Both the position numbers and the translations under genes were made by a program. 64,000 nucleotides of DNA from Patella vulgata (Eukaryota; Mollusca; Gastropoda; Patellidae): positions 88,533,730 to 88,597,729 of the forward strand of contig NC_065880.2 of assembly GCF_932274485.2 (NCBI RefSeq), written 5' to 3'. Below the pieces are notes generated by a model. The model saw nothing but the letters and a program-made list of their open reading frames with translations, was not told the DNA's origin and ran no database searches. Shown piece by piece: positions 1 to 11,396 of this stretch (position 1 is its first letter; each line of letters opens with the position of its first letter).

Positions 1-172
1 ATTTGAAATATACAGAAGTATCTGTCTTAGTGGGCCCTTAATTAAATTTGAAATATAAAAGTATCTGTCTTAGTGTGCCTTTAATTACGTTTGAAATATA
101 CAAGTATCTGTCTTAGTGTGCCTTTAATTACGTTTGAAATATACATGTATGTGTCTTAGTGTGCCTTTAAAT
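1..172. repeat. 43-bp tandem repeat, 4 units
   Basis: Four units begin at TTTGAAAT (positions 2, 47, 90 and 133). Each carries GTATCTGTCTTAGTGTGCC or a close variant. The array may continue left of the window. A related GTATCTGTCCTTCAATGTGC string recurs at about 12655 and 14247. Confidence 0.85.
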
Positions 173-344
173 GTTGATAACATTTGAATAATGATGGTGT
201 ATATATAAGTTAATCAGGGCTGATGTAAAGTCAATAATAGATAGTATTAATATAGCTGTAGTTTAATTAGAAACTAATCCCTTTGTCTGTAAACTAGTTC
301 AAGTCCAATTTACCTGGGATTGGTGTACGTTGTATATAAATTGC

Positions 345-625
345 CAGGCGCGGATCCAGGCGGGGGGGCGCACCCGGCGCACGCCCCCCCCCCCCCCGTA
401 TTTTTTGCGGTGACAAACAATTTTTTGCCCATATATTCTCGCGGGAAAGGAGAACAAAAATACTTAAAAATGGTAGTGATCCCCGTCGTAATTTACTCCG
501 AAACGAGCCGGTTGGTGACTTGGTTGATTGCCCGTCAGTCCGCCCACAGAGGGCCGAGCTTCGCACTCCCGTGTGGGGGCAGCACCTCCACCCCCCTCCT
601 CTGAAAATCCTGGATCCGCCCCTCC
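345..625. mobile_element. hAT-like MITE
   Basis: The left end reads CAGGCGCGGATCCAGG. The right end, read inward on the other strand, reads GGGGCGGATCCAGGATTTTC. CAGGGGCGGATCCAG-type ends are typical of hAT MITEs. The interior is GC-rich with a poly-C tract and no real gene. An 8-bp target duplication could not be fixed. Confidence 0.55.
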
Positions 626-897
626 TTGTATACAACTTGTTATATTGTTATATTAAACAGTTTTGGATTTGTAATTACATTGTAATCCACCGGTCCAGCT
701 ATGTGGTTTTTATTACGAGAAATTTGCTTTTCCACATAAAGCAAGCGGATTCGTTTTACCCAAGGGATATTTTATATCCGCAATGATGACACCAAACATC
801 AAAACCGTTCGTGCGATTGTTTCCCATTAAAATCTGTTCGTGAGTTTCATAAGGATAAAAGAAATTCTAGTCCGAACAGTCCAACACTTCTACGTTT

Positions 898-898
<1 letters not shown>

Positions 899-935
<37 letters not shown>

Positions 936-1191
936 GGGTAACTTCCACTCGACACAAACTAGGTCATTTCGGGACTAACACATGGTTCAATTTTATTTCA
1001 ATAATTCGCTTGCGCGTAGAGGTCTTTAGCAGTGGTAGGAAACCGGAGAACCTAGAGAAGACCCACGAGGTTGGACAGGCGGTCCTACTTCTTGTCACGT
1101 ACAACTGGGGAATCAAAACCCCGTCAGTTTACTCAATGACAGACCGTATGATACAGAGCGAACGTGCTAACCATTCGGCCATCCAACCCTC
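899..1191 (-). mobile_element. SINE-A, nearly full length
   Basis: Reads tail to head on the plus strand: a (GA)n tract at 899-933, then the body, then the tRNA-like head ending in CCATTCGGCCATCCAACCC. All parts of the family are present. Confidence 0.85.
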
Positions 1192-1202
1192 ACTTTACGT
1201 GA

Positions 1203-1556
1203 AATGAAATGAGATGGGGTTTAACGTCCTACTGTTCTGCTCCTATACTGGGCTAATGAAGACGGGCATACACCATACAGTGTGCTATGAAGGAAATTTT
1301 TCCCGGGCAGCGGCACTATCGCCTACTCTTATATCGAATTCCAACTGCCAGGGGATCTTTTTCGTGCATTCCAATATATACACGGGACCTCGGTATTTCG
1401 TCTCATCCGAAGGACTAAGACAGCTGTCCTTGTCAGGCCCTCCATTCTGCACCACGGACAAGGGGAAACCACGTCAGAAACTCCTGGTGAACTTTCTCGG
1501 CCAATGCAGGGATCGAACACCCGACCTGCAGGCCAGCGAACCAGCGTCTTAACTAG
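1203..1556 (-). mobile_element. SINE-B, nearly full length
   Basis: Starts with GAAATGAGATGGGGTTTAAC (tail end) and runs to the tRNA-like head, cut just inside the A-box side (GCGTCTTAAC). It directly follows a SINE-A in the same orientation. Confidence 0.85.
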
Positions 1557-2267
1557 GCGATTATTATTTAAAACACGTGTTGATTATGATTATCATGGAA
1601 CATCTTGATTATTAAAATGCCATAATTAAACATACCTGTATTACGATTACTACAGAACACCTTGATTATGATCAATACCATTATTAATACTGTAATGTTG
1701 ATATCGTTGACTAAGCAACAAATAACTGTTATAAATGAAAATATACGACACTAATAGATCAAAGTCATCAGTTTATATGCATAATGTGTATTAGTTAGTT
1801 AAAATTGTTAGAAATCAGGCAGTAGTCATTAAGTAGGTGTTTTTATTATTATTATTATTGTTGTTCGATTTATATAGCGCCTCATTACACATGAGTGTTT
1901 CTAAGCGCATTCACAACAAAACAGTTCAAAAACATTTTTGAAATAAGTATGTTTTTAAGTTAGTCTTAAAGCTCTGGATGGAAGAGGACTCTCTAAGAGT
2001 TTTTGAAAGATCATTCCACATTTTAGCTGCGCTGACGGAGAAAGCATATTCACCAGAACGCTTATTATATTTGGGGATCCTCAATATGCTACGATCACTT
2101 GAAGAACGAAGGTTGGATCGCCGGGGAGTATAGAAATCAAAGAGTTCTTTTAAATAACTGGGTGCGGTGTCAGAATAAATTGATTTAAACACATTCACAA
2201 GAGCTTTAAATTGAACCCTCGCTCGAACTGGAAGCCAATGGAGTTTCTGTAACTTAGCTGATATATA

Positions 2268-3794
2268 CTATTCAAAAAAAGTAGGGGATATTTGATTTTG
2301 GGGGCATAATACTAAAATATGCAAATGACTACGAAAAAAGTCACTATAGAACCTAACAGAAGAAACATTTCCAGTTACATGTGACGCCCAAACGCACCAA
2401 TAGCTACCGCATGGAATGCAGGTGATGCTTGGGATCATCATGGGGGTCCAACCCAAGATTTGCACGACTCTGACTTTGAATGTTACAGTCATTGTGGCAT
2501 TGAATTCCAGGGTGGAAACATCAGTTTAATTGTTTTAGTGACCAGAAAACAAATTTTGATATGCGTCGGCTTACCCAAAATGAAAGGTTACGTGCCCTTG
2601 GCATGCTACAGATCGGCACAACACAGGCGGTTGTGGCGCGGACGATGAATGTTTCTCAGTCTGTCATAAGCAGGCTATGGTCCAGATACCGTGATACACA
2701 ATCTGTACAGGACAGACCACGCTCAGGTCGACCAAGGGCGACAACTCAAGCCCAGGATCGATTTATCCGTACCTTGGCCTTGAGAAATCGTGTCATCACA
2801 GCAAATCAGATCAGCGCTCGTCTTCAAACAGACACTGGTGTGAGAGTGAGTGGCCAGACGATTCGGAATCGACTGCATAGGGGTCACCTTCGCGCCCGAC
2901 GTCCTCGCGTGATCCCTTGTTTGAGAGATCATCACATTCAGGCAAGACGTCGTTGGTGTAGGGATCGTCAACACTGGGATAATCGACGCTGGAGCAATGT
3001 GATGTTTTCAGATGAGTCAAGGTTCACTGTTAATTTTTTGGACAGACGTAGGAGGGTGTGGCGTCGTCGAAACGAGCGCTTCCAAGACGTTAACGTCATC
3101 AGACATGATCGATTTGGGGGTGGTTCTGTTATGGTGTGGGGAGGCATCACTGTTGCTGGAAGAACGGCTGTACATGTTGTTGCGGGGCGTGTTACAGGCC
3201 AGTACTACCGGGACAACATCTTGGCAGTCCATGTTGTGCCGTTCGCACGACGTCATGGCCGCCGTTTCATCTTCCAGGATGACAACGCAAGATGTCACAG
3301 GGCCAGGATCGTTACAGGTTACCTCCAACAACAGAACATCACCACATTACCTTGGCCAGCACTGAGTCCCGACCTCTCCCCCATCGAGCATGTCTGGGAC
3401 ATGCTTGGACAGAGGTTACGTCAACGTCAACAACGTCCTGCCAATGTCCAAGAACTTGCTGCTGCGTTGCAACAGGAATGGGACAATCTGGACCAAAATG
3501 ACCTTAGACGTCTCATTAGGAGTATGCCACGTCGGATCAATGCTTGTTTGGCAAACAGAGGAGGATTTACCCGTTACTGACTTGGTAGTGATGCTGTGGT
3601 AACTTTGCTGTTTGACCCCGGGTATCATTTTACCCTTATAATGGTCAGTCTGTGCCTTACTTAGTCTAACGATCATTTGGAATAAATCGATGAATGTGAA
3701 CTTCATTTCATTTTGTCATTTGTTTCTTCGTCAGTTTCATTAGGTGACTTTAATAACACTTAAAAATCAAATATCCCCTACTTTTTTTGAATAG
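2268..3794 (+). mobile_element. Intact Tc1/mariner-type DNA transposon
   Basis: A 1,527-bp element with 32-bp inverted repeats identical at 2268-2299 and 3763-3794 (outer end CTATTCAAAAAAAGTAGGGG). It is flanked by TA at 2266-2267 and 3795-3796, the target duplication of the superfamily. It encodes one open transposase (2561-3580), with a ~290-bp 5' untranslated part and an AATAAA about 100 bp after the stop. Perfect ends plus an open frame suggest a young copy. It lies within LINE coding sequence. Confidence 0.95.
2561..3580 (+). CDS. Tc1-family transposase (DD34E)
   Basis: 339 residues, the usual size for Tc1 transposases, which bind the element's inverted repeats in the nucleus and cut and paste it into TA sites. 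Residues 1-50 form a paired-like helix-turn-helix (RTMNVSQSVISRLWSRY). GRPR at 56-59 is the AT-hook-like linker, and a second HTH spans about 70-120. The catalytic domain shows D151 (FSDESRF), a glycine-rich GGGSVMVWGG box at 187-196, D241 (FQDDNARCH) and E276 (SPDLSPIEHVWD), with 34 residues between the second D and E. The start is the first in-frame ATG and gives a normal N-terminus. No stop or frameshift is seen, so the enzyme may be active. It is not a host gene. Confidence 0.95.
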   Translation: MRRLTQNERLRALGMLQIGTTQAVVARTMNVSQSVISRLWSRYRDTQSVQDRPRSGRPRATTQAQDRFIRTLALRNRVITANQISARLQTDTGVRVSGQTIRNRLHRGHLRARRPRVIPCLRDHHIQARRRWCRDRQHWDNRRWSNVMFSDESRFTVNFLDRRRRVWRRRNERFQDVNVIRHDRFGGGSVMVWGGITVAGRTAVHVVAGRVTGQYYRDNILAVHVVPFARRHGRRFIFQDDNARCHRARIVTGYLQQQNITTLPWPALSPDLSPIEHVWDMLGQRLRQRQQRPANVQELAAALQQEWDNLDQNDLRRLIRSMPRRINACLANRGGFTRY

Positions 3795-4045
3795 TATATG
3801 ATCAAATTTTCGTGTTTTAGTTATAAAACGTGCAGCATTGTTTTGCGCTATTTGTAGTCTGTTTAAAGCTGTTTCTGGTGCTCCTAATAGAAGAAAATTT
3901 GCATAGTCCATGTGCGATGTTACTAATGCTCTAACAACACTCTGGCAAGCATCAGTATTAAGATTAGAGCGTATTCTCGAAATAGCTCTCATTTGATGAT
4001 GCATTTTGCGTATGATACTATTGATTTGGGGAACTGGGGACATAA

Positions 4046-4829
4046 ATTCATCAGTGTTTTGTCACTAAGGTGTTAAAACTATGACTACTGAATGATATAC
4101 ACCACTATAGTGTATTCAATAGTGATAGGTGTTATAAATAGCCACGCTTTTACATATCTTTTAGAGCTAGTTATACACCTGGTAATTAATGACAACTGTA
4201 TAATTTCTAACCACTTTATATACATACTAAACTTTTGCTTACTGACCACTTGTATGATTTAATGACAAAAATTGTCATTACTAAAAGGCCTAGGATCATT
4301 AGTCAACGGTATAAGCTTACCTGTGAACACACCTGTATAATATGTGACCGGCCGCATCTAAAAGAGTCGGAATGCGCGAGAATCTATTATGAGATAAAGA
4401 AAAAATAAGTGAAAATATTGATTTTGAACGAAATTGAGATTTTCACAAAAATGAGTCTATAAATATACTATCTATCGACACAGAAGATCAAAATAGCAAT
4501 AAAACATTTTAAAACACCTGTATTTGAACGTTTTGTAAGAGTACCGTATTCTTAAATCTGTCCTATTTCTTAAAATTCTAGGCGAAATTAGTTATTTGTC
4601 TTCGCTCGCAGCGGGACGACCGGTCATTCCTCTTGCATAACAATTGGCATCGTTGTAAAGCGGAACATCTCTAGTTTATAGTTTATAAATTTGATCAAAA
4701 TATTGTCGATGAATTGATTTTGAACGGATACAATCGAGTTTTAAAACCCTCCAAAAATATAGATAAACTCCGCCTGTTGCCATGCTGTCCACACAGCTCC
4801 TTTGCTGATTGGCCCAGACACCGCGTGCA
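4046..4829. other. AT-rich unique stretch
   Basis: No gene or known repeat recognised. Short imperfect palindromes occur around 4085-4140 (CACTATAGTG, GATAGGTGTTATA). The 78-aa frame at 4714-4950 has no recognisable motif. Confidence 0.4.
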
Positions 4830-5120
4830 AGACATTATCCATAAATATTTGGTTTTGGCGATAATGTTTTGGGGTACTTACATGCGATTCACTCTGATAA
4901 GTGGCAGAAAAAAAATAATTCTGATCGTAGAGATTGCCGTTGGGTGTTAATCGAAACCACGTGGCTGATGATGTAAATTAATCGACAAGCGGGTGTGTGT
5001 CATTGAGTAATACTATTACTAATCAACTGTCACGGGTCAATGATAAAGCCGTCGACAACTCATTATTTACTCCGAATAATTAATCCAAGTGGTGATTATT
5101 TATTATCTCATAGCATCTTT
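4830..5120 (+). repeat. Diverged AT-rich repeat also found at 29057 and 32293
   Basis: Shares ordered blocks with the better copies: TTTGGCGATAATGTT, GGCAGAAAAAAA, AATTCTGATCGTA, and the closing TCATTATTTACTCC...ATTAATCC part. Similarity is patchy, suggesting an old copy. Confidence 0.45.
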
Positions 5121-5769
5121 AAAAAAAATAATCTATAGGCCTTAAATGGAAATAAACAAAATGGCCTATAATTTTCTTTTCGAAGAGAATTTTATTGATA
5201 GCTAAATTCCGTTTACCGTCGCTTCTTCATACGGCATGCAAAGTAAGGAATGCATCTGGGATATTATTGTTTAAAATTCTCTTATCACAATAGGTCGAAA
5301 AAATGAGAACGACCAACGAGCCGAAATGCGACGATTCTTAGTTTGCCATTGAGTATCCTCTGAATAATGTTGATATTTACATCAAAGCTAAAATGCACGA
5401 AAGTGAACGTAAGCATTTCTTGACTATGAAATTGACATTTCTATAGGGACTCATATTTTGATAACGTCACGGTACCTGAAAATAATAATAGACCTATCGT
5501 ACACGCAAAATCGTATTTTAATTCACGTGTTAAATGAACACGCGTACAGCTGTGGCGGCTTCTTTGATGATTATCCAATCAACAATCTTAATCTCCTGAC
5601 CACTAGCTGGCACTAAGGTGCTAATTAATTGATGAGATTCAGCTAATCTCACTAAAGTTATATTATACACAACAGACGACTAATGTATAGATTGTTCTTC
5701 AGTATAACACTATCATGTGAATATTATGCCGTATGTGTTGTGGATGTTTCGTTACGAAAGGAGTGCATT
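5121..5769. other. AT-rich unique stretch
   Basis: No coding frame, RNA gene or repeat family recognised. It contains scattered CACGTG-like and CGCG strings of no clear meaning. Confidence 0.4.
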
Positions 5770-5965
5770 TATTACGATTTTCGTCGTCAGCACCCTTGAA
5801 ATCCTAAATAAAAAACATATTAAACGACAAAATAGCAAATAAATTGCGGAAATAGTCGGATCAAATTTTTACTACGATTCTCGTCTTCAGCACCCCTGAA
5901 AACCCATGGAAAGATATATTCAACGACAAAACAGCAGATAAATGGCCTGGTTGCTGTGGGATTTT
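5770..5965. repeat. 100-bp tandem duplication
   Basis: TTACGATTTTCGTCGTCAGC at 5771 recurs as CTACGATTCTCGTCTTCAGC at 5871. Both are followed by CACCC-TGAAA and an ACGACAAAA block. Two units, about 80 percent alike by eye. Confidence 0.7.
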
Positions 5966-6533
5966 GTTTTGGAACATACCAAATCTTTGACTTGCTTTTT
6001 CTCAAAACTTACTTTTGTGAGTTGGGTAGCTTCTAATGGACACAGCTCAGTCAATTTTTGCCCAATTCAGACAAACTATACATCAAATTGAAGGTAACGA
6101 GTCGGAGAATGTGAAAATAACAATAACTCAAAATTTCCTCATTGTGACTCAGTATGCTGGGGGGGGGGGGGGGTCACATATGACTACCACAGAACACCTT
6201 GAGTATTATTAATGCCCTAATCGGGTGTGTTCATCTTCCAATTGTACAAGAAAGTGAATGGGTTGTAGAACATGATTAACACCTGACTAAAAAATTATTA
6301 TTTTAAAAAAATATGTTTACTCTAACACAAGGTTTAGAAGGGAGAAATGGCCCGCCCACACTTCTCACGACAGCGAATTTTAACATCGTGTTTTAAAGTG
6401 ACATTTTTATATATAAAAACTTTTCTGAAATTTGAAAAGTGTCTGATTTATTTTTACTTTGTCAGTTTTTATGGGTTAAGAATGTCCTCCTTTCTCACAT
6501 TTTGCGGTGGAGGGGGTTGTAGTTGAGCAATTT
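5966..6533. other. Unique stretch with poly-G tract
   Basis: Nothing recognisable apart from a 14-base G run near 6160. AT-rich and without coding signal. Confidence 0.4.
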
Positions 6534-6626
6534 GGCTACAATTTTCAGCATATTCCCTTTACATTTTAACTATTAAAGCGAGAACTACCAGCTCTTCATC
6601 TAATCTCCCATCATGTATCTTTAAGT
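6534..6626 (-). mobile_element. TTAA-1 MITE fragment
   Basis: Carries the family end in reverse: TTTCAGCATATTCCCTTTAC, GAGAACTACCAGCTCTTCAT, CATCATGTATCTTTAA. Only the outer ~95 bp remain. Confidence 0.7.
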
Positions 6627-6872
6627 GTACGAAAGAATTGAAATGTATTAATTAAGTTAGGACCCATTTATGTAGATAAATGTGGGCGAAGGAATCCAAA
6701 GTTTTCCTCTTTACTTAATACATTTTAGAAATAGCCATTTACTGCAATGTGGACGAAAACATTTAGAAGTTTTCACTACTTTTAAAAACCCTAGAAATGG
6801 TCATTAAATAGATTATAAAGGTTTTTTTAATATAAGCTTTCTTTAAATCGGAACATTGGATTATTATGCAAT

Positions 6873-7190
6873 CTGATTAGAATACAGATCTATATTTCGT
6901 TTCGTTTTTTTTATATATACTCTTGATGGCCTACACTACATGAAGATCTGAACAGTTGTACTGGAAGGTCGCGTCAGAGGTCATACGACCCTATGACATC
7001 AGACATTGATTAATCAATCAGCGTTGACGTTTCTAGTGGATTACCCACAGTACCGTGCATCGCACGGCAAGAACTCGCCGTAACAGATCGTTTAATTGGC
7101 TAATATAACAACTCATCCAGATCCTAGTGTAGTAAAGACAAGTAAAACGAAATTTTGAACTATAAAAAACAAAACGAAATAGAATTGATT
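6873..7190. mobile_element. MITE-D copy
   Basis: The left end AGATCTATATTTCGTTTCG is matched in inverse by ACAAAACGAAATAGAATTG at the right. The interior (GGTCGCGTC, CCCACAGTACCGTGC, ATTGGCTAAT, GACAAGTAAAACGA) recurs at 39410-39940. A shorter derivative is at 51541. Confidence 0.7.
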
Positions 7191-7339
7191 GATTATCATA
7201 TAACTATATTATATTTTTATTATCAGGAATTGTATTTTATTTACTTCCTGTTATGATCTATAAGAGTTATATGATTTGTCATCAGCCAGAAGGAAGTAAA
7301 TATCTCTATGTTTATGTAACATGCAATGGTCTAGGAGGC

Positions 7340-7480
7340 CATTGTTATATGAGTCATTATTAGCCAGAAGGGATTGGATAGATCTGAAATAATATGAAAG
7401 GACATCAAATGAAATGACACGAAATGGGGTTTAGAGTGTTACAGTTTGGCACCGACATGGCTGATGAAGACGGACCAAAA
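7340..7480 (-). repeat. Diverged SINE-B-like tail, duplicated at 8097-8210
   Basis: TCATTATTAGCCAGAAGGG, GATCTGAAATAATATGAAA and GACACGAAATGGGGTTTAGA recur in the same order at 8097-8210. The GAAATGGGGTTTA...GCTGATGAAGACGG part resembles an old SINE-B tail. Confidence 0.6.
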
Positions 7481-7494
7481 GATCGGAAAACGTA

Positions 7495-7980
7495 ATGCTA
7501 GGTTGCCACTATTACGATTCGTGCTGCTATTGAAATCGTGGTTTTAATCGTCCTTAATGCTAGGTTGCCACTATTACGATTCGTGCTGCTATTGAAATCG
7601 TGGTTTTAATTGTCCTTAATGCTGGGTTCCCACTATCACGATTCGTTCTAGGATTGAAAACGTGGTTTTAATCGTGGATTAATCGAGGTGATCCTATCAC
7701 GTCTTATCATATACTGAGGTCAGTCGTATAGCAATCGTGTTGGTCGTATCGAAACATATCCGAACCTATCTTCACGTAGCAGATCGTAGATGCAATCGGG
7801 ACAATCCCATGGCAACGCATCGCACGACAGTGGGAACGTAGCATAAAGGGGTGGCTCTATGGTCGGTTTAGCCTTTAGAATGCACTGTGTACGCTCATGT
7901 GTAGAACGTATCTGGACGTACCAAATCGTGGACTCAATACGGACAATCCTATGGTAACGCATCGCACGACATATTTGTTT
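7495..7980. repeat. 61-bp tandem repeat joined to an inverted-repeat element
   Basis: Units start at AATGCT (7495, 7556, 7617), each with CACTATTACGATTCGTGCTG or a variant. From 7619 the ATGCTGGGTTCCCACT end is matched in inverse by AGTGGGAACGTAGCAT at 7829-7844, so the third unit is also one end of a small MITE. CGATGCGT/ACGCATCGCACGAC motifs continue to about 7980. Confidence 0.65.
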
Positions 7981-8096
7981 TCTTCTTACGATTTGTCTCG
8001 TTGCGACCGCCATACGTTTGGTGGAATTAGCCCGGTTGGAACTGCAGTGCCTTTAAAGCTCCTTTTCATTTCCTGGTCTAGCGCCATTACTTTACT

Positions 8097-8210
8097 ACAT
8101 ATCATTAGCCCAAAGGGATTGAAATAGATCTAAAATAATATGAAATGACACGAAATGGAGTTTAGCCTCTTACAGTTCTGCACTGACTTAGCTAATGAAG
8201 AATGAAGAAT
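8097..8210 (-). repeat. Second copy of the 7340-7480 repeat
   Basis: Same block order as 7340-7480, down to GCTAATGAAGAATG. With the flanking GATTCG/ATCGTGG elements it suggests a local ~750-bp duplication. Confidence 0.6.
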
Positions 8211-8255
8211 GTTTTGTAATACTCTTCATATTTGGAGGATCAATAAAGATATATA

Positions 8256-8430
8256 TAAAAGTACTATCACGATTCGTACTAAGATTGAAATCGTGGTTTT
8301 AATCATGGTTATCCTATCAGGTCTTATTATATATTGAGGTCAGTCGTAGTAATCGTCTTGATCGTATCAAAACGCATCCGAATGTATCTGCACGTACCAG
8401 ATCGTGGACTCAATAGGGACAATCTAATGG
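8256..8430. repeat. Further copy of the 7619 MITE type
   Basis: ACTATCACGATTCGTACTA, GAAATCGTGGTTTTAATC, TGAGGTCAGTCGTA and ACCAGATCGTGGACTCAAT all repeat blocks seen at 7630-7945. Confidence 0.65.
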
Positions 8431-8525
8431 GCGTACGGGCTGGATGACTGTTAGGTGGCCAGAACCAGAAATGCCCGAATAAATTTGGGTTGCCCCCCCC
8501 CCCCCACACACACACACAAAATTGG

Positions 8526-8900
8526 GAAAATTTGACGACTGCAAACGCGTTTTCCTGCTATTGTAGCCCGCGAATACAACAACATCAAAGTGATCTAATA
8601 AACCAATTAACCTATGAATTGTTTTACAGTCCACAGAGACGGTAACGTCGGGAGAAAATTTTGAAAATTTAACTGCCGCAAACGCGTTTTCCTGCTATTC
8701 CAGCCCTTGAATACAGCAACTTCAATGTGGTCCAATATAGTCTACCTTAGGTGACTGACCGGAATCCCAAACAAACAATCGTCGCGGGGTATGGGGGCCT
8801 CGCACTCCTGGAAACAATTTTGAAAATGTAACCACCGCAAATGCGTTTTCTGCTATTCTAGCCCGTGAGATAAGCCACTCCAAAGTTGTCCAATAGTTTT
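8526..8900. repeat. Three diverged direct repeats
   Basis: GAAAATTTGACGACTGCAAA (8526), a cognate at 8663 and another at 8822 each continue with GCGTTTTCCTGCTATT and an AGCCC...GAATAC block. Unit length is about 140-160 bp. Confidence 0.7.
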
Positions 8901-9197
8901 TTAATCGAAATCCCACTCAATGCCGACCTGAATTCCAACCATTCAATCAGACTGTTGCAGCTGCATTCACAAATAATAATCGATGCCCGAAAATGATTTA
9001 ATCCATAGTCAATTTAGTACAAATCCGTGGTATTCAATTAAAAGAAAAGAAAAATTGGTGTTTTATTAGATTTCGGGCACTTTATTTTGCCAACTAGATG
9101 AAATTTTTTTTTTTCACTTTACCCATCTGCCCGAAAAGTCAGATTGCCCGAAAGTTAGGGGCAGCTGCTACAATCCTATCGTGACGCATCGCACTAT

Positions 9198-9198
<1 letters not shown>

Positions 9199-9251
<53 letters not shown>

Positions 9252-9520
9252 AATGGGGTTTAACGTCCACTCGACACAAACTAGGTCATTTCGGGACTAA
9301 CATATGGTTTTAATTTTATTTACACAATTCGCTTGCGCGTAGGGGTCTTTAGCAGTGGGAGGAAACCGGAGGACCCGGACAAAACCCACGAGGTTGGACA
9401 GGCGACCCTACTCCTTGCCACGTACAACCGGGGATTCGAAACCACGCCAGTCGACTCAATGACAGACTTTATGATACAGCGCGCGCACGCTAACCATTCA
9501 GCCATCCACCCCCCCCCCCG
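9199..9520 (-). mobile_element. SINE-A, near full length
   Basis: A long (GA)n tract (9199-9248) is followed by the full body and a tRNA-like head ending in CCATTCAGCCATCCACCCCC. The GA tract is among the longest in the window. Confidence 0.85.
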
Positions 9521-9547
9521 CATCGGACTAAAGTGGGAATCTAGCAT

Positions 9548-9675
9548 AAATGAAATGAAATTGGATTTAACTTCCTGCTTTGCTGACAGGGAATCCAGGC
9601 CAGAAAATTCGATGAACTTTCTCAACCAACGCAGGGATCGAACACGTGATGTCTCGGTTAGGCCTAGCTTACAAT
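9548..9675 (-). mobile_element. SINE-B with internal deletion
   Basis: The tail AAATGAAATGAAATTGGATTT passes almost at once into the head-proximal part (GCTGACAGGGAATCCAGGCC, CAGGGATCGAACACGTGA). About 230 bp of body are missing. Confidence 0.7.
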
Positions 9676-9712
9676 CCACCGTACTTGCTACTACGTGGGC
9701 CTAATTTACGGG

Positions 9713-10083
9713 TGAAATGAAATGGGGTTTAACGCCCTACTGTTCTGCTCCTATACTGGGCTAATGAAGACGGGCATATGCCATATAGTGTGCTATGAGG
9801 GAAATTTTGCCCGGGCAGCGACACTATCGCCTACTCTTATATCGAATTCCAACTGCCAAGGGATCTTTTACGTGCATTCCAATGTATACACGGGACCTCG
9901 GTTTTTCGTCTCACCCGAAGGACTAGACAGCTGTCCTTGTCAGGCCCTCCGTTCTGCACCACTGACAAGGGAAAACCACGTCGGAAAATCCAGATGAACT
10001 TTCTCGGCCAATGCAGGGATCGAACACCCGACCTCCGGGCTAGCGAGCCAGCGTCTTAACCATCTAGCCACCGTGGCTCCATC
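9713..10083 (-). mobile_element. SINE-B, full length
   Basis: Complete from GAAATGAAATGGGGTTTAAC to the head AACCATCTAGCCACCGTGGC. Short frames here (for example MGFNALLFCSYTGL) are SINE sequence, not protein. Confidence 0.9.
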
Positions 10084-11152
10084 TACGGGTGAAATTTTGA
10101 TAAACAAGTATGCGAGATTTACGCGTCACTTGCGTGTGTTCGGCAGCGTAGAAGATCACTGACAATAACTTGTCTGCGATATATCACGTGGACATAACAT
10201 TCCGGGAACGAATGATTCTAAATAAAACTAATGACCCTACTTTATTATATGAAGGTCTGGTCTTCATTGACATAATATATAATTGGTTATTAATAATTAC
10301 GCATTTAAAATAGACCAATTCCTATCATTGTCCGATGAGAGTTACTTACCTTTGCCAACTTCCTTTTCAAATAACAATTTATGGGATTGGTCGATAGAAA
10401 TAGCACAATCATCAAGGGCGGATAACTTGAAAATGTGTCTCCCCCATAGATTAACCCAGGGTATAGTGGAGTAGAACGGAATGAGTACACTGGGTAACCG
10501 AGAATGATATAAAGTTTGAGGCCCGTACATTTGTTGTGCGCCTGCATCAAGCCAGGTTCTTTGCAATGACAATAGTAAGACAACGTCAGACGCATGGTCT
10601 TTGTACGGGTGACGTGCATTAGACCTACTATAGAAGTACTCCCGACTTACTATCATTGCAGGCCGCAAGTCAGAAGTACATCTCACTGACTACCTCTATG
10701 GAACATGTTCCCTATATGTATTGAATACTGAAGCGTTTCTTGATTGAATTTAGAGTTTAGACTACTTTTTTATACATTCCACCGATGTGGTTACTTGTAT
10801 AGTTAAATTTTACTACATATGCTTACATTCGTATTTCGTGTAGCATATAGCAGATTATGACTCATGCTGGCATTACACAATGGGTTCTTTGGGTTGATGT
10901 CCTGTCCGTGTATTTCTTTTAGTGTGTAATCTGCACGATATACTTGGCAGATTGTCTAGCATGTATCGCTGCAGAAACCACAAATATGGCTGACACTACA
11001 TCGACACGACTCAAGTTGTTGCTAGAAGCGGGGGATATTGCCCCTGCTAATATAAGAATATATTGAGATCGGAACGCGAGGCGGTGACAGAGGTGGTGGT
11101 GGGTACGCCCATGAATTGAATGACGGTGGCATTTAGATCAGTATCACAAGTT

Positions 11153-11156
<4 letters not shown>
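10084..11156. other. Unique stretch, about 1.1 kb
   Basis: No repeat family, coding exon or RNA gene recognised. Overlapping short frames at 10283-10686 on both strands share no motif with any known protein. Confidence 0.4.
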
Positions 11157-11191
<35 letters not shown>

Positions 11192-11215
11192 GTTTAACGT
11201 CTACTCAGCACAAAC

Positions 11216-11262
<47 letters not shown>

Positions 11263-11396
11263 TGTTTAACGTCTACTCGACACAAACTAGGTCATTTCGG
11301 GATCCCTACTCGCAAATAAATTATCAAAATAAAATGAAACCATATGTTTGTCCCGAATAGACCTAGTTTGTATCGAGTGGGCGTCTCCTCTCTCTC
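11157..11396. mobile_element. SINE-A tail fragments, inverted cluster
   Basis: Two minus-strand tails, each a (GA)n tract plus GTTTAACGTCTACTC, stand in tandem (11157-11218 and 11219-11300). A plus-strand tail follows (11325-11396: GACCTAGTTTGTATCGAGTG then CTCTCTC). No head is present. Confidence 0.75.

Larger units (their letters stand above)
1840..4045 (-). mobile_element. LINE 3' end (CR1/L2-type), split by a Tc1 element
   Basis: The minus strand encodes the C-terminal part of a non-LTR retrotransposon ORF2. At 4043-3797 there is a thumb-like segment with ALVTSHMDYAN and NNAARFITKTRKFDHI. At 2266-1926 follow KLHWLPVRARVQFKALV, APSYLKEL, AFSVSAAKMWNDL and a final FKTNLKTYLFQKCF. A short 3'UTR contains GCGCTATATAAAT and ends in an (AAT)n tail at 1840-1866, as in CR1/L2/Rex-type elements. 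The 5' part is missing upstream of about 4045, as usual for truncated reverse transcription. Removing the Tc1 element and one TA leaves the reading frame open across the junction (FDHI followed by SAKLQKLHWLPV). Confidence 0.85.

Noticed and set aside
3012-3365. Other frames over the transposase
   Set aside because: Shadows of the 2561-3580 gene, with no motifs of their own.
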